In this document: positions 1 to 5,673 of the stretch, piece by piece
Layout of the letters: each line of letters begins with the position of its first letter
How positions within the stretch are numbered: position 1 is the stretch's first letter
Assembly: GCA_024638905.1 (NCBI GenBank)
Contig: JAHEJH010000119.1
Location: 1-6,572 of the forward strand
DNA: 6,572 nucleotides
Direction of reading: 5' to 3'
Source: Luminiphilus sp.
Lineage (GTDB): Bacteria > Pseudomonadota > Gammaproteobacteria > Pseudomonadales > Halieaceae
The notes under the pieces: generated by a model
The model's input: the letters and a program-made list of their open reading frames with translations, nothing else
Databases searched by the model: none
Told to the model about the DNA's origin: nothing
Position numbers and translations under genes: made by a program

Positions 1-1
1 C

Positions 2-691
2 GCAGACTGGATCTTCTGTCTGGTGCGCACCGATAACTCGGGCAAAAAGCAGGAAGGCATCACCTTCATCCTGATCGATATGAAGAGCGAGGGGATCAAG
101 GTCAACCCGATTATCTCGATCGACAACCATCACAGCCTCAACGAGGTTGAGTTCAACAACGTTCGCGTGCCCGCCAAGAATGTGGTGGGTGAGATCGGTA
201 AGGGCTGGACGGTTGCCAAGGCACTGCTCGCCCATGAGCGCACGGGTATCGCCGGCGTCGCTGACGTGAAGCGCGCGGTCCGCGTGATCAAAGACGTCGC
301 CGCTAAAGAGGAGAATGGGGGTCAGCGTTTGATGGACGACCCCGGTTTCCAGCAGCGCCTTGCTGACATCGAGGTGGAGCTGATGGCACTCGAGTTCACC
401 GAGTTGCGCACATTGGCAACGCAAGCCGCAGGAGGTTTCCCGGGGCCTGAGTCATCACTTCTCAAGATCAAGGGCACCGAGCTCCAGCAGGCCACCCAGG
501 AGCTGCTGATGGAGATCGCGGCGTACTACCAGGGTGTATTGCCGACAGACCTTGACCCCGAGGCACTGGGGCATGAGTTCGCCACGGAAGCGCGCCGGAC
601 TTACATGTACGGGCGCGCAGCCACCATCTACGGCGGCTCAAATGAAGTGCAGAAAAACATCATCGCCAAGTACGTACTCGGTCTTGAGTAA
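2..691 (+). CDS. Acyl-CoA dehydrogenase, PimC-like large subunit (5' partial)
   Basis: The frame is open from the window edge (first visible residues ADWIFCLVRTDN) to TAA at 689-691, giving 229 residues. The family is usually about 395 residues, so some 165 N-terminal residues lie outside the window. FAD-dependent acyl-CoA dehydrogenases make the trans-2-enoyl-CoA in the first step of beta-oxidation. What is visible is the end of the middle beta domain (EGITFILIDM, then FNNVRVP) and the C-terminal helical domain ending in IYGGSNEVQKNIIAKYVLGL. The MCAD-type catalytic Glu position (IYEGT) is Gly here (IYGG). A Glu in AHERTG (codon 236-238) falls at the alternative helix-G position used by isovaleryl-CoA dehydrogenase, so this subunit probably carries the base. 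It resembles the large subunit of pimeloyl-CoA dehydrogenase (PimC), and the PimD-like gene follows 14 bases later. The substrate is unknown; dicarboxylic, branched or ring-derived acyl-CoA are all possible. Confidence 0.93.
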   Translation, partial: ADWIFCLVRTDNSGKKQEGITFILIDMKSEGIKVNPIISIDNHHSLNEVEFNNVRVPAKNVVGEIGKGWTVAKALLAHERTGIAGVADVKRAVRVIKDVAAKEENGGQRLMDDPGFQQRLADIEVELMALEFTELRTLATQAAGGFPGPESSLLKIKGTELQQATQELLMEIAAYYQGVLPTDLDPEALGHEFATEARRTYMYGRAATIYGGSNEVQKNIIAKYVLGLE

Positions 692-696
692 GGGGA
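690..696 (+). promoter_or_regulatory. Ribosome-binding site of the second acyl-CoA dehydrogenase
   Basis: AAGGGGA lies 9 bases before the ATG at 706 and overlaps the TAA stop of the upstream dehydrogenase. It is a good Shine-Dalgarno match and fixes the start at 706. The arrangement suggests the two subunits are translated in a coordinated way. Confidence 0.7.
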
Positions 697-705
697 TCTT
701 TAACA

Positions 706-1845
706 ATGAATTTTGATTTTTCCGAAGAGCAACAAATGGTCCGCGATTCGATCGCGCGCTTTGTTCAGGACGACTACGACTGGGACACCCGCAAGGCCAT
801 TGTTGCCTCTGATCAGGGTATGAGCCGGGATAACTGGCAGCTGTTCGCCGAGTTGGGCTGGCTGTCGATTCCCTTCGCTGAGGAACACGGCGGTTTTGGC
901 GGCAACATCGTCGATCTGTCGGTGGTGATGGAAGAGCTGGGTAAGGGTCTTGTGGCCGAGCCCTATTTTCCCACGGTGGTGCTGTTTGGTGGGCTCATTA
1001 AGCGCGCCGGCAGCGAGGCGCAGCAGGCCGAATGGCTGCCACGCGTTATCGGTGGCGAGGTATTGGGTGCGTTTGCTTACGTGGAGCGCCAAAGCCGTTT
1101 CGCGCTGCATGACTGCCAAACGACGGCCACAAAATCGGATGATGGCTATGTTCTGAACGGCGAAAAGGTGGTGGTCTTCAATGGTGAGCAGGCTGATCAG
1201 CTTGTGGTACTGGCCCGCACCTCCGGAGATCAGTCAGATAGCGACGGTTTGTCACTGTTCATTGTCGATGCGGCGGCGGCTGGCGTCGACAAGATGAGCT
1301 ACGCGATGATGGACGGCCAGCGTGTGGCCAACATCACTTTCAAGGATGTCTCGGTAAGCGCGGATGCATTGCTGGGCGAAGAGGGCGGCGCCCTGTCAGT
1401 GGTCGATGCACTCACCGACGAGGCCATCATTGCACTCGCCGCAGAGGCCGTCGGCATCATGGGGGTGTTGAATGCCAAGACGCTTGAGTACACCAAAACC
1501 CGCGAGCAGTTCGGTGTGGCGATTGGCTCCTATCAGGCGCTACAGCATCGCATGGTTGACACCATGATGGCCTACGAGCAGAGCAAATCGCTGTTGTTCA
1601 AAGCGCTCTGTGAGTACAAACAAGACCCGGCGATGGCTGCCGAGACCATTCATGCGCTCAAGGTGCTGATCGACCGCAACGGCAAACACGTGTTTGGTGA
1701 GGCGATTCAGATCCACGGCGGTATGGGCATGACCGATGAGCTGGATATTGGCCATTACGCCAAGCGACTGATGATGATCAACACGACCTTTGGTGATGCG
1801 ACCTATCACCGAAACCGCTACATCGAGACCGCCTACGCGGCCTGA
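706..1845 (+). CDS. Acyl-CoA dehydrogenase, PimD-like small subunit
   Basis: This 379-residue protein has the full acyl-CoA dehydrogenase fold: an N-terminal helical domain (MNFDFSEEQQ, then PFAEEHGGFGG around 56-66), a middle beta domain (about 120-225, with GYVLNGEK at 147-154) and a C-terminal helical domain with TREQFG (265-270) and IQIHGGMGMT (334-343), which contact FAD and the partner subunit. It resembles the small subunit of pimeloyl-CoA dehydrogenase (PimD). The catalytic Glu is missing at both known positions: the MCAD-type site near 363 is Gly (TTFGDAT), and the isovaleryl-type helix-G site aligns with Ala240, next to Glu239. That fits a non-catalytic partner in a heteromeric enzyme with the gene just upstream. 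The next gene starts 2 bases after this stop. The family call is firm; the substrate and the heteromeric assembly are inferences. Confidence 0.95.
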   Translation: MNFDFSEEQQMVRDSIARFVQDDYDWDTRKAIVASDQGMSRDNWQLFAELGWLSIPFAEEHGGFGGNIVDLSVVMEELGKGLVAEPYFPTVVLFGGLIKRAGSEAQQAEWLPRVIGGEVLGAFAYVERQSRFALHDCQTTATKSDDGYVLNGEKVVVFNGEQADQLVVLARTSGDQSDSDGLSLFIVDAAAAGVDKMSYAMMDGQRVANITFKDVSVSADALLGEEGGALSVVDALTDEAIIALAAEAVGIMGVLNAKTLEYTKTREQFGVAIGSYQALQHRMVDTMMAYEQSKSLLFKALCEYKQDPAMAAETIHALKVLIDRNGKHVFGEAIQIHGGMGMTDELDIGHYAKRLMMINTTFGDATYHRNRYIETAYAA

Positions 1846-1847
1846 TC

Positions 1848-2639
1848 ATGGAGCTTCGCGACAAGGTTGTTGTTGTCACAGGTGGTGCCAGTGGGATCGG
1901 TACGGGCCTGTGTCGGCGGTTCCGCGAGGAGGGTGTCCGCGGCCTAGTCATCGCCGACCTCAATGGCGACGCGGCGGCTGAGCTGGCCGCGGAACTGGAT
2001 GGCACGAGCTACGCGCTGGATGTGCGAGACGAGTCGGCGATCGCTGCGATGGTTGCAGAAACCGAGGCCGAATTTGGTCAGATCGACTTGTTTTGCTCTA
2101 ACGCTGGCATCCTGAATCTCGACGGGGACGATTACTGGGCAACCTCGAGCAACAATGACGTGTGGCAGATGAATTGGGAAGTGCACGTGATGGCACACAT
2201 CTACGCTGCGCGTGCCTGCTTGCCTGGTATGATCGAGCGCCGCGAGGGCCACTTTTTACATACCGTCTCGGCAGCGGGTCTACTGACACAACCCTATACG
2301 GCGGCTTACGCCACAACCAAGCACGCAGCGATCGGATTTGCCGAGTCACTAGCCATTACCCATGGTGATGACGGAATAAAGGTGAGTTGTTTGTGCCCGC
2401 AGGCGGTCGACACGGCCATGCTGGGCGGTACGGACGGTGGCGCCGCCGGACTGGATGGCATTTTGAGTCCTGCTCAGGTGGCGGAGGTTGTGGTTCAAGG
2501 GCTCAGGGAAGGGTCGTTTTTGATTCTGCCCCACGAGCAGGTAGAGCAATACCATCTGAACAAAGCGCAAAACTATGACCGCTGGATCGGCGGTATGCGC
2601 AAATTGCGCCGGAGCATGCGCCCACCTACACTGCCCTGA
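1848..2639 (+). CDS. Short-chain dehydrogenase/reductase (SDR), NAD-type
   Basis: A classical SDR of 263 residues with a single Rossmann domain. The cofactor loop is TGGASGIG (11-18). Asp37 at the end of beta-strand 2 (VIADLN) favours NAD(H) over NADP(H). LDVRD (57-61) and NAG (85-87) are the adenine-side and structural motifs. The catalytic set is Ser141, Tyr154 and Lys158 (YATTK), with the usual 13-residue Ser-Tyr spacing. The fourth tetrad residue, normally Asn, aligns with His113 (WEVHVMAHIYAARACLP, taking the Leu-Pro after helix 4 as anchor). Such enzymes interconvert alcohols and ketones. After the acyl-CoA dehydrogenase pair it could oxidise a hydroxyacyl intermediate or a substrate-derived alcohol. 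ATG 1848 follows the previous stop by 2 bases with no clear Shine-Dalgarno, suggesting translational coupling. The exact substrate cannot be read from the sequence. Confidence 0.93.
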   Translation: MELRDKVVVVTGGASGIGTGLCRRFREEGVRGLVIADLNGDAAAELAAELDGTSYALDVRDESAIAAMVAETEAEFGQIDLFCSNAGILNLDGDDYWATSSNNDVWQMNWEVHVMAHIYAARACLPGMIERREGHFLHTVSAAGLLTQPYTAAYATTKHAAIGFAESLAITHGDDGIKVSCLCPQAVDTAMLGGTDGGAAGLDGILSPAQVAEVVVQGLREGSFLILPHEQVEQYHLNKAQNYDRWIGGMRKLRRSMRPPTLP

Positions 2640-2648
2640 GCATTCTCC

Positions 2649-2653
2649 AAGGG
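2649..2653 (+). promoter_or_regulatory. Ribosome-binding site deciding the GTG start of aceK
   Basis: AAGGG ends 6 bases before the GTG at 2660. The first in-frame ATG lies far downstream (about 2780), inside sequence that aligns with other AceK proteins, so this site and the conserved N-terminus both support the GTG start. Confidence 0.65.
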
Positions 2654-2659
2654 TCTCCA

Positions 2660-4399
2660 GTGGACAAACAGCATCGCTTCGCCCGGGTCATCCTGAACGG
2701 CTTCTACGCCTATTTTGCGGAGTTTGAAAATATCACTCTGGCCGCGCGCACCCGCTTTGAGAGGGCGGAGTGGTCGAGCATGCAGGACATCTCCAGCAGG
2801 CGTATCGATATTTACAAAGAGACAGTCATGGAGACCCTTGATGTGGCCCGCCTCATTGCGGGGGATCAGATTGAAGACCTGACCTTCTGGGCAGAAACCC
2901 GTAGTTTGTACGCCGATTTGGTGCAGGGCATGACCAATTTCGAGATTGCCGAGACCTTTTACAACTCCATTTTCAATTCCCACTTTGGTCATCGGTCGAT
3001 TCGTAACGAGTACGCCTTTGTGTTTTCGCCTCAGGGCGACGTACCGCCGGTCGATATGGGACGGGTGGTCAATCATTACTCGGTCGGGGAGGGCTTCGCG
3101 CAGGCGTTTACCCAACTGCTCGAAGATTATGCGTTCAGCATTCCCTACGAGGACCTTGCTCGGGACGTAGCCAGCATTACCTCGGCGATAGACCGCCACC
3201 TCGCTCCCCGGTTTGACGTGACGCATCCCGATATCGAGTTACAGGTGCTGGAACATCACTTCTTCCGCAACAAAGCGAGCTACATCGTCGGGCGCCTCTA
3301 CGTAGCAGGGGAGCAGATGCCTTTCGTGCTCCCGCTGTTGCACAACGACTCTGAAGAAGCCCCAGCGGTCTATGTGGACGCCTTTCTATTTGGTCCGGAT
3401 CAGGTCAGCCTGTTGTTCTCCTTTACCCGCAGCTATTTCATGGTCGACGCGTCGATACCGTCGCAATACGTGCTGTTTCTGCAACAACTCATGCCCAAGA
3501 AAGAGATTTCGGAGATCTACAGCTCGATTGGTCACTTCCGCCACGGCAAAACTTACTTCTACCGCACCTCGACCCGCCACATCCGCTCGACGGAGGACCA
3601 GTTCATCGTCGCGCCGGGTATCAAAGGCATGGTGATGGCGGTGTTCACCCTGCCTTCCTATGAATATGTATTCAAAATCATAAAGGATCGTTTCACGCCA
3701 CCGAAGGAAGTGACCCACCAAATCGTGAAGGACAAGTACCATCTTGTGAAGCGTTGGGACCGCGCGGGTCGCATGGCCGATACACAGGAATTCAACAACC
3801 TGGTGTTTGATGCCAGTCGCTTTTCCGATGAGTTGATGGAGGAGCTATACGCGACCTGCCCCTCGCAACTTCGTATTAATGGTCGCGCCCTCATCATCAA
3901 ACACTGCTACGTCGAGCGACGCATGAATCCGCTTAATCTTTATTTGCAGGAAGCCTCGGACGACGAAGTGAACGAGGTCATGAATGACTATGGCAACGCT
4001 ATCAAGCAACTGGCGGCGGCGAACATCTTCCCCGGCGATATGCTGCTGAAGAACTTTGGCGTGACCCGTCACGGGCGGGTGGTGTTTTACGACTACGACG
4101 AAATTGAGCCGCTGCTCGACTGCAACTTCCGGCGTATACCGCCGCCTCGGGATGAGATGGACGAGATGTCAGACAAGCCCTGGTATTCGGTGGGCCCCAA
4201 GGATATTTTTCCCGAGGAATTCCGGCTCTTCTTCTCCGGGAATGCCCGGGCACGCGCCGCATTCGACGCACAGCATGCAGACCTTTACGACGCGGACTAC
4301 TGGATCGGACAGCAGGACCAGCTTCGCGACGGTGTCGTTGAGGATTTTTATCCCTATCCACGGCGAGTACGGTTCTCGCAAAGACAACAGGCGGCGTAA
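2660..4399 (+). CDS. aceK: Isocitrate dehydrogenase kinase/phosphatase AceK
   Basis: AceK phosphorylates isocitrate dehydrogenase on a serine to switch it off, and removes the phosphate again, in the cytoplasm. This sets the split of isocitrate between the TCA cycle and the glyoxylate bypass during growth on acetate or fatty acids. The protein has 579 residues, against 578 in E. coli, and aligns end to end from memory. Landmarks: NFEIAETFYNSIF (93-105), RSYFMV (257-262), ATP loop APGIKGM (318-324), Lys339 in VFKIIKD, Asp374 in RMADTQEF (E. coli Asp371, phosphatase/active site), Asp460 in FPGDM, Lys464, and Asp478 in FYDYDE (metal/ATP). It starts at GTG with a Shine-Dalgarno 6 bases away, 20 bases after the SDR stop. 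Unusually, it is not beside aceB/aceA here but between beta-oxidation genes and histidine phosphatases. The identification is very secure; coupling to fatty-acid oxidation is an inference from context. Confidence 0.98.
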   Translation: MDKQHRFARVILNGFYAYFAEFENITLAARTRFERAEWSSMQDISSRRIDIYKETVMETLDVARLIAGDQIEDLTFWAETRSLYADLVQGMTNFEIAETFYNSIFNSHFGHRSIRNEYAFVFSPQGDVPPVDMGRVVNHYSVGEGFAQAFTQLLEDYAFSIPYEDLARDVASITSAIDRHLAPRFDVTHPDIELQVLEHHFFRNKASYIVGRLYVAGEQMPFVLPLLHNDSEEAPAVYVDAFLFGPDQVSLLFSFTRSYFMVDASIPSQYVLFLQQLMPKKEISEIYSSIGHFRHGKTYFYRTSTRHIRSTEDQFIVAPGIKGMVMAVFTLPSYEYVFKIIKDRFTPPKEVTHQIVKDKYHLVKRWDRAGRMADTQEFNNLVFDASRFSDELMEELYATCPSQLRINGRALIIKHCYVERRMNPLNLYLQEASDDEVNEVMNDYGNAIKQLAAANIFPGDMLLKNFGVTRHGRVVFYDYDEIEPLLDCNFRRIPPPRDEMDEMSDKPWYSVGPKDIFPEEFRLFFSGNARARAAFDAQHADLYDADYWIGQQDQLRDGVVEDFYPYPRRVRFSQRQQAA

Positions 4400-4401
4400 T
4401 C

Positions 4402-5112
4402 ATGGCCTCTCTTTATCTCATCCGGCATGGCCAGGCGTCTTTCGGCAGCGCCAATTACGATCAGCTCTCACCACTGGGGCAGCGTCAGGCAGATGTATCG
4501 GGTCGTTTCTTTGCGGATGTCGGGCTGCACTTCGGGCAAGCAATCAGCGGCGACTTGTCACGCCAACAGGAAACCGGACAACGCGTATTAGCCAGTCAGC
4601 CTGAACCGACATCTCTCAGAATCGATCCGCGCCTGAACGAGGTCGACAACGAAGGCCAGATTGCGGCCCTGTTGCCGATGCTGTGTGAGCAGGATGCGGC
4701 GTTCGCGGAGCGTGTAAAAGCCGGCCGCAGCGACAGTAAGCAGTATCAGAAAGTGATTCAGGCGGTATTCAACGCCTGGGTGTCCCCCGATTGCCCCGAG
4801 CTCACCAACACCGCGTCCTGGCCGGACTACCTAGCTGGTGTTCGGGGTGCGTTGGAGGAGGCGATGGAGCAGGCTGAGGCGGGTAGCGACACCGCTATCT
4901 TTACCTCGGGCGGCACGATTGCCACGGCGGTCAGCTGGGTACTCGGTGTGCCCCATGACCGGATTTACGGATTCTATGAGCCGGTCTTCAATTGTTCGAT
5001 CACTCGGCTGATTTTTTCACGCGGCAGAGTTTCTCTGTCGAATTTCAACGACACCGCGCACCTTCAGTTGCTGAGCCAGCAGTTGGGGGAGACGCTGGTG
5101 ACCTATCGCTGA
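4402..5112 (+). CDS. Histidine phosphatase family protein, second catalytic His replaced
   Basis: A 236-residue member of the phosphoglycerate-mutase-like (histidine phosphatase) superfamily. The RHG motif is at residues 8-10 (LYLIRHGQASFG), so His9 would be the phospho-accepting histidine. LSPLGQRQA (22-30) and SGDLSRQQETG (49-59, with Arg54) match the phosphate pocket, and Glu80 (RLNEVDNEG) may be the acid. The second catalytic His, usually in a SHGG-like motif, is not there: the strand reads IFTSGGTIAT (166-175), putting Ser169 at that position. Related proteins with FTSGG exist as far as I recall, so this may be a subfamily trait rather than a defect. The start follows the aceK stop by 2 bases (TAATCATGG) with little Shine-Dalgarno signal, so translation is probably coupled to aceK. 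The substrate is unknown: sugar phosphates, nucleotides or phosphoproteins are possible. Activity may be reduced. Confidence 0.9.
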   Translation: MASLYLIRHGQASFGSANYDQLSPLGQRQADVSGRFFADVGLHFGQAISGDLSRQQETGQRVLASQPEPTSLRIDPRLNEVDNEGQIAALLPMLCEQDAAFAERVKAGRSDSKQYQKVIQAVFNAWVSPDCPELTNTASWPDYLAGVRGALEEAMEQAEAGSDTAIFTSGGTIATAVSWVLGVPHDRIYGFYEPVFNCSITRLIFSRGRVSLSNFNDTAHLQLLSQQLGETLVTYR

Positions 5113-5114
5113 GG
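5111..5114 (+). promoter_or_regulatory. Ribosome-binding site deciding the start of the second histidine phosphatase
   Basis: GAGG overlaps the upstream TGA stop (5110-5112). It lies 7 bases before GTG 5122 but only 1 base before the alternative TTG 5116, so the GTG is the better start. Confidence 0.5.
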
Positions 5115-5121
5115 TTTGCGG

Positions 5122-5673
5122 GTGACCAATATCTGGCTGGTGCGTCACGGAGAGGCGGCCGCCGCTTTTGATCAAAATACCGACCCGCCCTTGTCTGATC
5201 TAGGCCACGAGCAGGCCACGAGGTCTGCTGAATGGCTGTCGCAATGTGTCCCTGACGGCGCGAACCTACTGACTAGCCCCAAGCTTCGTGCCATACAGAC
5301 TGGCGAGCCCTTTGCGGGGTTGCGCGAGAGCGTCCTGGATATCGATCGCCGCTTCATAGAGTTGCCTTCACCGGGGGAGCTCAGCGAGCGCAAAGACTGG
5401 ATTCAGCGTGTGCTGAAGGGCCGGTGGAGTGAGCTACCCGAATCGGTTCATGACTGGCAGCGCGATATCGTTGAGGCCATTCAGGGACTGCAATCACCGA
5501 CCGTGATCTTCTCTCATTTTTTGGTGATCAATACCGTGGCGGCGCACATGAGCGGCGAGGATGCGGTCCTCCAATGTTTGCCTGCCAACGGATCGGTGCA
5601 TCATCTGCGCGTGGACGGAGAGCGCTGGCATTGGATTGAGCGGGGCGAGATGCTCCAGACTGTGGTGAACTAG
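5122..5673 (+). CDS. Histidine phosphatase family protein, complete catalytic set
   Basis: This second histidine phosphatase has 183 residues from GTG 5122; a TTG at 5116 would add two. It has every expected catalytic element: RHG at 8-10 (IWLVRHGEA, phospho-accepting His9), LSDLGHEQA (24-32), TSPKLRAIQT (51-60, Arg56), Glu80 as possible acid, and His132 in IFSHFLVIN (129-137) as the second histidine. It is shorter than its upstream neighbour and diverges clearly from it, so the pair looks like two old paralogues or separate recruits, not a recent duplication. Size and the RHGEA start recall SixA-like and GpmB/CobC-like phosphatases, but nothing fixes the substrate. It sits 9 bases after the previous gene, is the last + strand gene, and shares the CTAG of its stop with the convergent tesB. 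The superfamily call is firm; the function is unknown. Confidence 0.91.
   Translation: MTNIWLVRHGEAAAAFDQNTDPPLSDLGHEQATRSAEWLSQCVPDGANLLTSPKLRAIQTGEPFAGLRESVLDIDRRFIELPSPGELSERKDWIQRVLKGRWSELPESVHDWQRDIVEAIQGLQSPTVIFSHFLVINTVAAHMSGEDAVLQCLPANGSVHHLRVDGERWHWIERGEMLQTVVN

Noticed and set aside
700..1119. A - strand open frame (139 codons) inside the second acyl-CoA dehydrogenase
   Set aside because: It is opposite a complete gene with full family alignment, and its composition is that of an antisense shadow.
2634..2653. CCCT/AGGG pairing around a 12-base loop that could hide the aceK ribosome-binding site, and the repeated TCTCCA at 2644 and 2654
   Set aside because: A 4-bp stem with a 12-base loop is too weak to argue for regulation, and a 6-base repeat in such a short stretch can be chance.
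2573..3226. A long open frame (217 codons) on the - strand, antisense to the SDR end and aceK start
   Set aside because: It lies opposite two confidently identified genes, has no recognisable domain or clear ribosome-binding site, and long antisense frames are expected from the codon bias of GC-rich genes.
4104..4604. A + strand open frame (166 codons) in another frame across the aceK/phosphatase junction
   Set aside because: It is rich in Arg, Ser and Thr in the manner of an off-frame translation and overlaps two well-supported genes in a different frame.
5116..5121. TTG start for the second histidine phosphatase, adding two residues
   Set aside because: It would leave only 1 base between GAGG and the start codon; GTG 5122 has a spacing of 7 and begins just before the conserved first beta strand.
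4402..5673. The two adjacent histidine phosphatases as a recent tandem duplication
   Set aside because: They differ in length (236 and 183 residues) and share little beyond the RHG and pocket motifs, so a recent duplication is not supported.
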